Below, one piece after another: positions 44,446 to 56,109 of a DNA stretch of 64,000 nt. The notes under the pieces were generated by a model that was not told the origin of the DNA, ran no database searches, and saw nothing but the letters and a program-made list of their open reading frames with translations. The stretch covers positions 9,695,501-9,759,500 of the forward strand of contig JAPVLO010000001.1 of the NCBI GenBank assembly GCA_027257055.1, written 5' to 3'. Each line of letters opens with the position of its first letter. Within the stretch, counting starts at the first letter, position 1. This DNA is from Cephalopachus bancanus (Eukaryota; Chordata; Mammalia; Primates; Tarsiidae). Both the position numbers and the translations under genes were made by a program.

Positions 44446-44744
44446 CTTTTTTTTTTTTTTTTTTTTTTTTGCGTCAGGGTCTTACTCTATCACCCAGGCT
44501 GGAGTGCCGTGGTACAACAATGACTCACAGCAGCCTTGACCTTCTAAGTTCAAGCCATTCTCCTGCCTCAGCCTCCTAAGTAACTGGAACTGCAGATATG
44601 TGCCAATAGCTAATTTTTTTTTTTTTTTAGATATGAATTCTCACTAAGTTGCCCAGACCAGTCTCAAATTCCTGGCCTCAAGCAATCCTCCTGCCTCAGC
44701 CTTCCAAAGTGCTGTGATTACAGTCATGAACCGCCATGTTCAGT
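44446..44744 (-). repeat. Old AluJ-like SINE with long T-tail
   Basis: Antisense dimeric Alu: about 25 T, GCGTCAGGGTCTTACTCTAT, ACTGGAACTGCAGATATGTG, GTGCTGTGATTACAGTCATG. The arms are well diverged and the ordinary right arm is present. Confidence 0.95.
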
Positions 44745-45107
44745 CAAGTAACAAATAAATTTTATAATGAAAAACTTTGAGACATAGACAACATTTAAAA
44801 GGAAAATAAGAAAAAGCAAACATGTGGAACACTGAGACCAAAATGCATATTTCTTTTGTTTTGTTTTGAGAAACTGAAAAATAAAAACTCATCCTTGTAC
44901 AATTTTAAGCTTGTAGAGATTGTCCCTTAGACTTGGTAGCAATAGGCAGCCAGTGAATATTTGTGCAACAACTTCATGAATTAACTCACTTGTCAAAGCT
45001 ATATTTTACACTTTAACTCACCGATTGAAGGACTAACGTTTCCAGGCTTTCTGATATTTGCAAATTAAATTTTTATATCTAAGCAATGCAAAGGGCAAAA
45101 TAACCTA

Positions 45108-45260
45108 TTGTAGTCAGAAGAGTATGGGTTTTGGAATACGTCAAAATTGGTATATGCCCTATTTCTGACCCTGATTTCTATAGGACCTTGGGTAAACTGC
45201 CTACTTTGCCAAGTCTCAGTTTCCTCATTTGTAAGCGGGTTTAATTATTCTCATCTTGCA
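45108..45260 (+). repeat. MIR SINE
   Basis: TAGTCAGAAGAGTATGGGTTT, CTGACCCTGATTTCTATAGG, CCTTGGGTAAACTGCC and CTCAGTTTCCTCATTTGTAA are typical sense MIR blocks. Confidence 0.82.
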
Positions 45261-45689
45261 TGTTCTGATCTCATCTTATACAACTTCAGAGGTGTAAATG
45301 GAAACTACCACACCACATACAACACACAGCAATGGAGCAAGAGCATAGATTTACGACCGAGAGACACCGTAAAACAGGAGAATTAAAAATCTTCTGTCAG
45401 GGCCCATATACATCAGAATCAGAATCTCTGAGAGTTGTTAAAGCACCCATATTTCCCAACTTCTCTGGGCCCATCTTGTGTATACAAACTAAACATTTAA
45501 GACCCATTGCCTTAGATGAGGACGGTGATACCTGCTTTAGAGTCATGTTTATTATTGAAGGTGCTTTCAAACACATTCATTTCATTGGGTGCTTACAAGG
45601 CAGTAAGGCCTTGATCCATTCTCTTAGTAACCCAGCAATAATAAGCATCAGGGGTTGGGTTAGGTGCACGGGCGTTATAATACCGTAAC

Positions 45690-46625
45690 CCTAAATGTGA
45701 GACAGCTTGAGCGTAATGTTTACTTATTCCAAATAAGTCATCTAGCAGTCCAGCAGGGAAAGACAACGGTTTATTAAAACTTACTGGAGGCACTGATGGT
45801 GGCAGATCAGTGAAGAATCTGCACCTGGGGTGGTGTAGCAAACAGTTTTATAACCAAAGCAAGCAAATGAATCATTCAAATCCCGGCACGGTGTGTACAA
45901 TGACATTGGTTAACATGACAATTACATTGTTTTCAGCTTTGCTTGATCACCTCCTTCCCACTTATGATGGGAATGTTTATGCTCTTCAGAGACCAATCTT
46001 GGCCAGAGGCCACTCCCTGAGGGAGGGGACAGAAAGAAGCCAGGGTTAGGGAGAAACAGGCTGTGTCTGGGCAGTATCTCACAGGGGTAGCATGGGAAAC
46101 TAGACTAGACATTCCTTAGTCATGGAATATACAATTTGTATGACAGACCTGACTCAAATGCTAGCTCAAAGAAGTCGAAAATGACCTTGCGCCATGCTTG
46201 AGGAAGGAGACACATGTCACTGCAAAATATTCATCCCGGTTCCATTGGCAAGGAAATAGTGGTTCAGAAAGCCCAACGTACAGTACACCTTAAATCGACC
46301 TTGTCAACCATGACCAAAAATAGTGAAAAACTAGACTTGTTTTACAATGAGCATTCTACCATCTGTGCAGCCTTTCTTATCAAATTCTGGCCCGCCTGCG
46401 TACAGATGACTGAGAGCAATAAAGTTTCGGTCACTCTCACATGGCATGAGCCGACCTCGAATTGCTGCAACATAGGAGTGACGAGGGAAAAAAATTTCAA
46501 GGATGCCCTGAGACAGAATTTCAAAGTTGTGGCAGGGCCAAGGTCTGAAGATAAACAAGAGGGCAGCCAGGCCAGCGTCACATTGAGCAACCAAAAATAG
46601 AATACTCTTGACACTCTCATTCGCT
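45690..46625 (-). repeat. Probable solo LTR of a gamma-type (class I) endogenous retrovirus, antisense
   Basis: On the minus strand a TATAAAA (plus 45846-45852) is followed about 70 bp later by AATAAA (plus 45770-45775) and a short U5. This is the compact R/U5 layout of class I LTRs. U3 extends to roughly 46600 and no internal viral genes are seen. I could not fix the ends: candidate TG/CA termini lie near 45693 and 46621, but no convincing duplication was found. Frames inside it on both strands (up to 128 codons) have no recognised similarity. Confidence 0.6.
45770..45852 (-). promoter_or_regulatory. TATA box and polyA signal of the antisense LTR
   Basis: On the minus strand TATAAAA (45846-45852) lies inside GGTTATAAAACTG, and AATAAA (45770-45775) lies inside TTTTAATAAACCG. 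Their spacing fits a short R region. Confidence 0.6.
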
Positions 46626-46689
46626 GTTGGTGATTTGCTCGCCTTAAGAAATTGGGCAGAATAAAACTTCAGACCTTTGTGATTTACAT

Positions 46690-46985
46690 ACGCTGAGACC
46701 CAGAAATTCTGCTTTTAGGAACACAATTTTCACACATGTGCTCAAAAAAATAATAGATGAGTGTGTTTTATTTTGAAATGTTATTTATAATTTTTAAAAA
46801 ATCAGAAGCAAACTTAAATGTCTAATGGCAAAATTTTAGTAAGCCTGGTCTATCCATACATTGAAAGAATGTAGACATTAAAAGTTATAGGATTTTTGAA
46901 ACATAATAACATGCTCACCACATAAGAATAAATGAAAAAGTATTTATACATGGTTTGATCTGGATTTTGAAACTTACAAGCACAA
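46690..46985 (+). repeat. Old LINE-1 (L1M) 3' end
   Basis: GACCCAGAAATTCTGCTTTT, AAATGTCTAATGGCAAAATT, AGTAAGCCTGGTCTATCCAT and GTATTTATACATGGTTTGAT follow the end of ORF2 and 3' UTR of old L1s. It ends at a (TG)n run. Confidence 0.72.
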
Positions 46986-46993
46986 CGATAGCT

Positions 46994-46996
46994 GTG

Positions 46997-47029
<33 letters not shown>

Positions 47030-47030
47030 T
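46994..47030 (+). repeat. (TG)n microsatellite, interrupted
   Basis: TG units with two TTTG interruptions, adjoining an old L1 end. Confidence 0.95.
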
Positions 47031-47034
47031 TCTA

Positions 47035-49070
47035 CTGTTGCAGGTGTATATAGGTATATGCAAATAACAAAAATATATGAATATTATTAACTCTGCCTTT
47101 TAATTTGATCCTGCCTTCTGTTCCCCACCCATGAACATTCATTTGTGATAAAAAGGGAAAGAAGAAAAAAATGGCAGATGTTTGTAAAATAAGAATATTT
47201 TTTCTGACCCAAGGGTTCAGGGATTAATGTAATACAAACAGACTTCTCAATGAGCAGCTGTAACTATGAAATTAATGAAGAGTAATTTTCATGTGTGAAC
47301 TGGACAGTAAGAACCTGGAGTTACCCAACAGTCCTTGCAAAAGGCAGATTCTTTCAGAAGACTAGTAGCATAGTGCAATACTATACACAAGACACTTTTA
47401 AATCATTAAGACTATTTTAAATTGCTAAAAAAGTTCTTATTTAAAAATTTTTAGGTCAAAATGGTCACAAAATACGGGCATATATATCTTAAAGTCGAAT
47501 AAGTCCATTCCTTAAATATCAAACTCACCAAACTGTGTCTGGGACTTTAGTCAGTTTATATGTCTTCAAAGATTTATCTTTTTTTCTTCTCTCTTCTTCC
47601 ACTTATTCATTAATGTAAACTTATTAGATTTGTGCATGTCCTCTTAATTAGGAGCGATGTGCTAATACATATAACTATATTTGCTACATTGCCTCATGGA
47701 AAGCCACTGTGAGCTATCATGACATCAGAAAAATGCAACATGAGATCCCAAATTCATAAATGAGGTCCCCTTGGAAGCCTTCGGGTGGTGACAAGTCAGT
47801 GTCTGAGTTTACCAAATGGCTAATGGAGTGCCTGGGTTCACACATGGAGGGGGTAAAGGGGGGGTGGAGGGGAAGATACAGGCTGCCCTCCCAGCTGGTG
47901 GCCATCTGCCTAAGTGACAACTGCCAGATGGGGAGGAAAAACTGAAATGGGGATCAAACATTAAATAAAAGAGGACTTCTTGGAAAGCAGCACTGACATC
48001 GATTATTCATATGACTTTTTAATGTCTTGGAAATTTTTATTTGAAATATTTGGGCAGGAATTTTTCCAAAGGCAGATAAAAAAATTCCTGGATAAATATG
48101 TCCAGTGTGCTAGACATGAAATGCTTCGTGCTTCCTGCAGAAAAACACGCTGAATTGATTTATAAATGTACTTGTTGTTCCCTTCAACTTCAAACTCAGC
48201 CAGATCAAAGAATCAATAAATATAGTGTTTTGCCTCTCGCCATGGGACAGGAGGCACTTTGACTCTTCCTTAATCGAATTCCCAGTTGTTTATGCTAGGA
48301 TTCCCCAAAGCTATTCTCATAGGAACCTCTCACCTGTGAATTGTCTAACTTTGGAAATTGAGCAATGAACAATAAAAAAGATGAGAAATGATAGGCGCTG
48401 ACTCACTTCTCTCACCAGTTTGCAAGTCATGACTGGGAAAAAAAGTAGGTTATGAAAGTGACCAGAACAAGTAAAAATTGCCTCTTTCTGACATATTTTT
48501 CCTCTTTTGAATTATGTAGGGCAAAGTAGGGTTTATTGAGTATCACCACAATTTTCTTTTTACTGTAAGACTTTACAGTTTAGAACAAAATTCTAGACTC
48601 AGAAAAGTTTGAAAGTAGAATGATAATAGAGACTGTATACGATTTTATTAAAAGAGGAAAGTAGTAATCAACAAAAGAAGATTAAGTCAGGGAAGTGAAT
48701 ACGTTTTATTTTTCTTTTAAAGAAATTCAAATTCTGGATAAAAGAAAATATGAAAAGGCCTTTCTTTACTACCATCCGTCTTTCTAATCAAATCCAGACC
48801 AAACCCATAACATGAACATGGACTTAAAATAGAATTAAGGGTAGAAGTCGAGTTAAAGGAACTAATTAACAACGATGGATGCTCAAGTCTTCTTTCATTA
48901 TCAGAAAATGGGCAGTGGAGTTGCTTTTCAGACCCTAGTAAGTGAGATTCAGACTTGAGGGGTTACCTTTGGGCTGAGTGCATCAGAAGTCTTTTTTGCT
49001 GTTCGGTGGCTTGTTTCTACAGTGGTGCCAGTAATGTAGTAGTTTTTGGACATGGTTTTTTGTGGGTTTT
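47035..49070. other. Unique block with possible conserved core
   Basis: No repeat is recognised. 47980-48250 looks constrained: balanced composition, a TCF/LEF-like AGATCAAAG, and several AT-hook/homeodomain-like sites. The inference rests on texture only. Confidence 0.4.
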
Positions 49071-49075
49071 TTGTT

Positions 49076-49128
49076 TTGTTGTTGTTATTGTTGCTGATAT
49101 TGTTGTTATTGTTGTTGTTGTTGTTGTT
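49076..49128 (+). repeat. (TTG)n microsatellite
   Basis: Imperfect GTT/TTG units with TGATAT and TTATTG interruptions. It gives a spurious hydrophobic frame (repeated valines) on plus. Confidence 0.95.
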
Positions 49129-49129
49129 T

Positions 49130-50585
49130 TAACCACCATTGAACAACCAAGTTCATTTCCCCCATTTTGGCCAGCAATTGGTTCTATCCAAGCACAAGCT
49201 TTACCTAAACTGGCAATGGTGAGGTGAAAATCTTTAATGAAAAGAGACAAACGCAAACCCTCTAATTTGACATTTTTTGAAGTTTTCAATTTGGCCTCAT
49301 CATAATTGCTAAAAGATGGTGTACGTTATTTTAATATATTTACATTTTGATAATTCAAACCTCTATAGCTCTTACTTTTCATTTGTGGCATAGCTTCTTG
49401 CCTTTTCTGGTGTTTTATTATGGAAATCCACAGACACATACCCAAAAATGATACAAAGCAACGAGTGTTTATGTGAAGATTTGTTTAAGGAACTAAATCT
49501 GAACATTAATATTTGCTATGTTTTAAATTTTACCATGAAAACAACCCAAAACAAATTCAATATTGACTCAATGTTCCATCGTCAGACATACTTCTAACAA
49601 AATAATGGATACCAGAAGACCAGGAAATCTCATTCAATTCCTGCTGAAACATAGCTATCCATCTTCCATAATGTGTAATGATTCTGGATTGGAAGTATAT
49701 ACAGATGTCTATATGTTATTGCAAAGCTAAGAAATATGAAGAACAGAAAAGATAGGGAAGAGCAACTTTATAAATGGCTAACTTGCTTACTTTTATATGT
49801 ACCATGTTGAGTGGACATAGGTCAGATGGCATTGAGCATTAAACAAATAAAGTTCATTCTACAGCCATGGACATAGAAATAAATTCTTAAAACGAGCTAT
49901 GGTGAGATGAAGAAACAATAACGTTATCCCCAATGTAGTTTTCACTGAGATGGTTAAATTAAATAAACAATAACTGCTGTAACATTTTCCAAACCCTCAA
50001 AATAACACGGTCAACTCAACATACATCCAAGTGGGATAACTGACAATTGAAGGTGAACACCTGTCCTTCTCTGTTGTCCAATACACTCTGGGGATGTCTG
50101 TTTTCTCTTTCTGCTCTGAGAGAAAGAGAAAATACGTTTTTCACAAAAAAAATTTACCCCCAAAATATATATTTTTATGCAATTCTCAAGTCATTGCACA
50201 GTAGTTCAGTTCTGCAAATATGGTAAACTCTGCTTCCATAGACTCTGTATGGGAACATTAGCTATTCTTACCTCACTCTGGGTAATCTGAATGACTTATT
50301 TTGCCAGTTTTCTCGAGGCATGTCACATTTTCTGAAGTGTTATGCTTTAGAAAAATATTTCTTATTTTGTAGCCCAAAAGTTCTAACATTCAGAAAGTAG
50401 TTACAAGTTTCTAGTGAATATTTTGATGCTGAGACTAGTTTTATTTCATACGCCGGCTGCTACAAATCCCAAGTGGGTATAGCGAAGACCGTACATTTCT
50501 CTCTGACCCTTTCTCTCTGGTTCTTCAAAGACAGTTATGGTCTTAAAGAGGGTCCCATTTCAGAGTTCTTTCAGAAGTGTAGAAA
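49130..50585. other. Unique AT-rich sequence
   Basis: No gene or element is recognised. Confidence 0.4.
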
Positions 50586-50594
50586 AATGTAGGC

Positions 50595-50770
50595 TTGGGT
50601 GCCAAAAAGAATCTTTTGGAATCTTCATTCTGTCACTGACTTAGCTAAATGATGTGAAGCAAGAAACCCCATGTTTCCAGTCATTGTGCTGTTATCTGAG
50701 AAAGGGTGACTAAATGAGATAATCCCTGTAAATTGCCTAGCGCAATGTTCAGCTCATTAAATGCTTCTTA
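50595..50770 (+). repeat. MIR SINE
   Basis: Sense MIR: GGCTTGGGTGCCAAAAAGAA, ATTCTGTCACTGACTTAGCT, GTGCTGTTATCTGAGAAAGG, TAAATGAGATAATCCCTG, ATGTTCAGCTCATTAAATGC. Confidence 0.82.
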
Positions 50771-51399
50771 TTAATAATAACATCAGTATCAATTGACCAT
50801 AAGCCATGTCACCAGGTATCTCCTGCAGCTGTGACTTGTCTAACTTTCTTATAAACTGCAATCGGCATGCAGGTAGTTCAAGGATACATGATGCTGTGTG
50901 ATGGGATTCTTTCCCACACATCTATAGAACGGTCTAGGAGAGAAATTGAGAGTAGTAGTGATACCAGACATATTTACAACGCAGGTGCTCTCTGGCCCTA
51001 AGCAATGTTAAGGTACTTTTAAGACATGGCAATAAGCTAACCATGTCCTACTTCTTCAATAAAACACTACATACTTCTCACCCAACTAAATGTCATCACC
51101 AAATAATTGTACTTAAAATTGGAAAGTTGATGAATCAACAGTTGGTCAACAGGCAGATAATACTCTCAACCCTCCTCACAACCACGTGATAAAACCACTC
51201 TTCTAAAAATCTAAAATTTCCTACCCCACCCAACCCAAGTTAGTAGAGTCAGTCATCAATGCTGATCATGGAGAACTTTCATTGTCTTCTCATATTTTGT
51301 TCTTCTTCTCAACCATTGTCAAAGTTGGTGTGACATGGTAGAGAACTAGTTCCAACTGAAGGACTTCACCAGGTATACAGCAACCAAGTATAAAATGAA

Positions 51400-51652
51400 A
51401 TGTGTGGATACAAAATACATCAGTTTAAATGCTGGCTGTGCACAAATATTAATACCCAAAGAGAAGAGCACCAAGCCATCAAGAAAATATTGATAGAGTT
51501 GAGAACATATTTTAAAATTTTGTAACAAGAAACAAAAGCATAACCAAGGCTAATCAACAAACAACCCAGAAAAAAATAGTTGTAACTTTCTAATATACAA
51601 AGAGCTCTTATAAACCAGCAAGAAAAAAATTTCCATAGGAAAAAATGGAAAA
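51400..51652 (+). repeat. LINE-1 ORF2 fragment
   Basis: ACAAGAAACAAAAGCATAAC, AAGGCTAATCAACAAACAAC and CTCTTATAAACCAGCAAGAA fit the sense strand of L1 ORF2 just before the tract that encodes its C-terminus. It is diverged. Confidence 0.5.
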
Positions 51653-51654
51653 CC

Positions 51655-51885
51655 TTTTTTAAAGCCATTCAGCTATGTTGTTTAGTGATAAGATCAGGTT
51701 AATTAGCATATCCATCACCGCAAACATTTATCATTTCTTTGTATTGGGACATTCCGTATCCTCTTTCTGGCTATTTGAAACTATATAATAATTATTTTTG
51801 TTAACTACAGTCATTCATAGTATTGTTGAACACCACTGACTATTCTATCCTTTTCTCAATTCTTTGTAGTCTTGGCTTCTTCCTT
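51655..51885 (-). repeat. LINE-1 3' UTR fragment, antisense
   Basis: A T-run, then TTAGCATATCCATCACCGCA, TTCTTTGTATTGGGACATTC, TTTGTTAACTACAGTCATTC is the reversed L1 3' UTR. It faces the preceding fragment tail to tail, so the two could be one rearranged insertion. Confidence 0.65.
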
Positions 51886-51889
51886 CAAT

Positions 51890-53000
51890 ATACGCTACTG
51901 TAGTCCTTTCTTACTCATGAAGGGCAAGTTTCAGAATCCCAGGGAATGCCTGAAACTGCAAATAGTATGGAAACCTATCCTATGTATGCTAGAGTTTTTT
52001 TATCTGATAACCAAGACAGCTGCTCAAGTGACTAACGGGTGAAGAGTGTCTATAGCATGGAGACGCTGGACAAAGGGATGATTCACATCCTGGGTGGAAC
52101 AGAGCAAGACGACAGAGATTTCATCACTTTACTCAGAACAGTGTGCAATTTAAAACTGCGAATTGTCTATTTCTAGACTGCTCCATTTAAGTTGGCCTTG
52201 GTAACTGAAGCCACAAAAAGCAAAACCATGGATAAGGGGGACTGCTATACCCTCAAAACCCCTCCACCATCGAGTGAGTTCTTTGTCAATGTCCTCTGAC
52301 ATCAGTTCCCTGCATATGAGCTGGAAACGAAACATTCCTTAATATGAAGCCTTGGGCTCCCTTTTCCAGATTTTACTCTCTCCTGGGGAAGTCTCACCCA
52401 GTCCAATCTACATTAAACAGAGCTCTTAGCAGCAAAGAGCAGAAACAGACTTTGATTGATTAAGCTAGAAAACACATTTGTTAAAAGGATTTGGGGAAGC
52501 TCACCAAATGGCCAAGAGGGCTGAAGGACCAGACTTGAAGCTAAGCTGCCAGGAGCAGCACAAACCGCAGAGCTGGTTTGATAGACTATCAGCACCCTTT
52601 CGTCACTGTCCCTGCCACACCGGGGCTCACATTTTACTGCAAACATCACCAGCACCACCGTGACTTCTGCACCCACAAAACAACCCTGTAGTCACAGTTA
52701 CTACAGATCCTGAACTGGAGAAGAAGCTCCTCAAGTATCCTCTCCTGGACATCTTGCTCCTGAGTTAATGTCTGGAGCAAATAAATCTGATCTGCAGGCC
52801 CCAGAGCTTTGGCATCAAGGAGGGCTGGAATGTACCAGAGTCAGTATTTTTCACCCAAACTAAAACTCCTAAAGCAGAGAATTATCTGAATATGGCCAGG
52901 GATTTGGATGCCAGACAACTCAAAACAAGTGACAGCTATTCCTTGTGTCATGACCATAAGTACCATATGTAAGTTTCAAATCTCATCCTTCTACCTCCAG
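51890..53000. other. Unique sequence
   Basis: No gene is recognised. Two 60-87-codon frames overlap on opposite strands at 52413-52676 without similarity. Confidence 0.4.
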
Positions 53001-53004
53001 CCCA

Positions 53005-53350
53005 GAATTATTCTTTGAGTGTATTTGATGTCACATATCTCACATCTGAATTTTGAATCCCCAGCCCTTTCTTTATCTTCTCAGCTGCATTTCACTTTTT
53101 CACAAGCCTCTATGCCTCTGACTTCTCACACAGGGAAGCTGAATGGCCGTGTTCATCCTTTCTTTTCTCTTCCAACATGCACCACCTGCCCATTCCAATG
53201 GAAAAATATTTCTCAGATCTGTCCCCCTCTTCATTTCTTCTCTTATCCCACTTTTGCCTGTAACTATGATAACCTCTGCCTTAAAATACCAGCCTCTGCT
53301 CTTGATGGCCTCTAATCTAGTTTCCTCTTCTATTTGTCAGCAATTACTAA
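53005..53350 (+). repeat. Possible L2 fragment
   Basis: Pyrimidine-rich with CATCTGAATTTTGAATCCCC, CTGCATTTCACTTTTTCAC and ATAACCTCTGCC. It resembles L2 but is too diverged to be sure. Confidence 0.35.
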
Positions 53351-53499
53351 ATTACGTTTATGGTAATCTTTGACACAGGTTGTTTGGAGCGCGTTGGTCC
53401 CATCTATGGATTTCCTTTTGAATAGATTGCTAAAGTATAAGTAAGATGCCTGGTACAGAGTCGGGACCTACGGGATTTGTCCCTAAAAACTCATTGTAG

Positions 53500-53531
53500 G
53501 CTCTCTCTCTCTCTCTGTCTCTCTCTCTCTT
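53500..53531 (+). repeat. (CT)n microsatellite
   Basis: CT units with one GT interruption. A second short CT run is at 53749-53764. Confidence 0.95.
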
Positions 53532-53589
53532 CCTAGTTAACTACTCTGCAGTCTCAGTACCTACTTCCTGTTATTGGAGAGATCAGACT

Positions 53590-53770
53590 CCCTCACATAC
53601 GTTGTTCCCTCTGCCTAGAATGCCACACCCCTTTTTCCCACTTTTCTAGCTAACTCCAACCAAAGATGCAGGTCTCCATTCTACTGTTGTTTCTCAGAGA
53701 GGGCTTCCATGATTCTCCAACACAAGTTAGCTTCTTCATAAACTATTACTCTCTCTCTCTCTCTGACATC
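53590..53770 (+). repeat. L2 LINE 3' fragment
   Basis: GTTGTTCCCTCTGCCTAGAATGCC, ACTTTTCTAGCTAACTCCAA and CAGAGAGGGCTTCCATGATT are classic L2 3' blocks. Confidence 0.8.
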
Positions 53771-54444
53771 CTATTCTTTCTTACTATTTATGATCATTAA
53801 TGATTTTTTTGTTTGTGAAATTTACATACTAATACTTGGCTCTTGGCTCCTCCCCCTTAACAGGTGAAGGCAGAGGCTACACCTGTTTTCTTCAGGTCAG
53901 GAGACCTGAAGCCTTCCCAGGTGTCTGCCCCAAAGTCGTCATTTGGTTGAACATGAAGATAACCCAAGAAACCAATGCAGACATACACGATACCACACTT
54001 AGGAGACAGGGTCAAATACTAGACTCTCCCGGCCCTAGAAGACCAGACAAAAACTGACTCTGGAGACAAATAAAACTGAAGTTGTGAGTAGAAATTTTTT
54101 GTTGAGTAGATTTGGTCAAGTTATGCCTAAAAGCGTCAACTGCCCAACCTCATTCTGAAAAACCAGTAGTAGTGGGAGAATGAGGGCCAAGGTAAGCAGG
54201 ATTGGGACAGGAGGCATTCCCCTTCAGCTTGGAAGAGAGAACAAAGAAGAGAAGGGTAGGATGAAAATCCCCAGTGCTGAAAGCTGGGGTGGAGGGGTTT
54301 CCTCTCCTGTGTCTCCCCCTTGCCAAGCATGGCTCCTTCTATGCCTAATTCATACACAGGGGAGGTAGGCGTCCACGCAGTGTCTTCTCTATTATCCTCA
54401 GAGCAAAAATCTCAACTCCTGTCATTAAGAATTTAAAGCCCATG

Positions 54445-54682
54445 TTGCCTGAGCCCATGGGTTCGAGACCCGCCTGGGCAACCTGGCAAGACCTCATCTC
54501 TACAATAAATCAAAAATCAGCTGGGCGTGGTATCGCGTGCCTGTAATTCCGGCTGCTCGGAAGGCTGAGGCGGAAGGATCACCTGAGCCCGGTGGGTCGA
54601 GGCTGTGGTGACCAGGAGTGGCCACTGCACTCCAGTCTGGGTGACAGAGTGAAACTCCAACTCAAAAAATAAAAATAAAGAA
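54445..54682 (+). repeat. 5'-truncated young Alu
   Basis: It starts in the left arm (TTGCCTGAGCCCATGGGTTC) and keeps GAGACCCGCCTGGGCAACCT, the linker and the right arm (with GTGGTGACCAGGAGTGGCC, several CpG changes), ending in an A/T-rich tail. Confidence 0.95.
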
Positions 54683-54689
54683 ATAAAAC

Positions 54690-55690
54690 CAGCCTATAAT
54701 ACTGATATCATAAATTAATGTTAGCGTCTTTGGGGCTTAAAGCCTACATAGTGCCTTCACGTGCAGGATCTCATTCAAGGAAAATGTGTTCAGTGCTCTA
54801 AGAGTGGCACATGTGAATTACTATTGAAGCATATTACAGGGAACCTCTCATACTGAAATTTTAAAAAATATATCAGTGGGGGTCGGAGGCTTCACACTCT
54901 TCTGCAAGGTGCTGGTCAGACCCTAGCAAAGAAAATGCAATTAGACATATACTTCACTGAAACCAAATCACACAGCATTTGGTCTCCTCTTGCTAGATAG
55001 ATAAGCTGGGTAATATTTGCTTAAAGCCAAAGCCTCTGCTTCACAAGCAGCTGATCTGCCTTGATAGGTGCTGACACACAGTGTCTCCTAAGATGGGGAT
55101 TTGGACATTGATTTCTTCATGGCTACCATGTTCTGAATAAATTAAGCACCTCCATTTGCATCTAAAGCATAACTCTTTTATTTACTGGTATAATCTCCTA
55201 ACAACTGACTCAACTCCAGTAATTTTTTTTTAGTGGGTGTATTGACGCTTCAGGTCAGCATGAAGTTTTTATTCATGATGTAACTACAGTAGCAGTAATC
55301 ACACGACTCCTTCCTTGCAGGGAGTTTCTTCACACCATTCTGCAAACATACTCAGTTCTGATGGGTGGTACAGGGAGCTCCTCTTCACATCAATGACAGT
55401 CACTAATAATATGATTTTTTTAAAAAAGCATCCTTTGTTCCAGTGACTTGAAGTTCAAATGATCCTGCATGCCACCTGTTGCCTCTTTTTATAAAATTTA
55501 AATCATTTTCTTTGGGAAGCAAGAAATATTTGAAATTTGAGGCATGCACACAGGTCGGATGGGTGTTTCTTATGTTCAAAGAACAAAGACAGGGTTAGAG
55601 GTTTCCTAATAAACAGAAATGTTAGCTATTGTTTTGCAAAGAAATTCCATTGGCACGAGCAAAGTTTGGGGAAGCTGCTAAGCTCTGATT
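54690..55690. other. Unique sequence, no gene seen
   Basis: No element is recognised with confidence and frames are short. Confidence 0.4.
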
Positions 55691-55699
55691 ATTTTCTCT

Positions 55700-55870
55700 T
55701 TGTTTTATTTTAAAGATGTGGGGTACAAGTGGTCTATGTACAGGTGAGGTTTTGGCCTCCCACTGGTCCTATGGGGAGTGGGAGACATAACATCACTAAG
55801 GGCCACCTGTTACTTCTCAGCCATCTTGATAGCCACATCCACTAGTCCTAAAGGTGATCCAACCAGCATT
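55700..55870 (-). repeat. LINE-1 3' UTR fragment, antisense
   Basis: TTTTAAAGATGTGGGGTACAAG, CAGGTGAGGTTTTGGCCTCC and AGCCACATCCACTAGTCCTA resemble the antisense L1 tail at 31930, which begins in the same way. Confidence 0.55.
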
Positions 55871-55887
55871 TTGTTTACTTAGTTATA

Positions 55888-55928
55888 ATAATTTTTTTTC
55901 TTTTTTTTTCTTTTTTTTTCTTTTTTTT
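55888..55928 (-). repeat. Poly-A tail of the U1 retrocopy
   Basis: On plus it is T8 C T9 C T9 C T8. On minus this is an A-tail interrupted by a G about every ten bases, a pattern of tail slippage after a substitution. Confidence 0.9.
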
Positions 55929-56091
55929 AGGGGAGAGCGTGAACGCAGTCCCCCACTACCACAAATTATGCAGTCGAGTTTCCCACATTTGGGAAAACTG
56001 CAGGGGTCAACACACCCGGAGTGCAATGGGTAAGCCTCGCCCTGGGAAAACCACCCTCACAATCATGGTATCTCCCCTGCCAGGTAAGTAT
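55929..56091 (-). pseudogene. RNU1 (pseudogene): U1 snRNA retropseudogene with poly-A tail
   Basis: The minus strand begins ATACTTACCTGGCAGGGGAG, the 5' end of U1 snRNA with an intact 5'-splice-site-pairing region. It continues through CCCAGGGCGAGGCTTACCC, TTGCACTCCGGGTGTGTTGA, CCCAAATGTGGGAAACTCGA, the Sm site region AATTTGTGGTAGTGGGGGAC and the last stem. It is essentially full length (163 of about 164 nt) with roughly ten changes from the human sequence as I remember it. U1 recognises 5' splice sites in the spliceosome. This copy lacks a recognisable U1 promoter and is followed on its 3' side by an A-rich tail (plus 55888-55928, T-runs broken by C), so it is an L1-mobilised retrocopy. A/T-rich flanks (ATAATTTTTTTT on both sides in plus) look like the target duplication. 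Confidence 0.95.
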
Positions 56092-56109
56092 ATAATTTTT
56101 TTTTAAAGC

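Noticed and set aside
46214..46600. 128-codon plus-strand frame that could be a viral or host protein
   Set aside because: It lies antisense to the proposed LTR U3, with comparable frames on the other strand. I see no retroviral motif in it.
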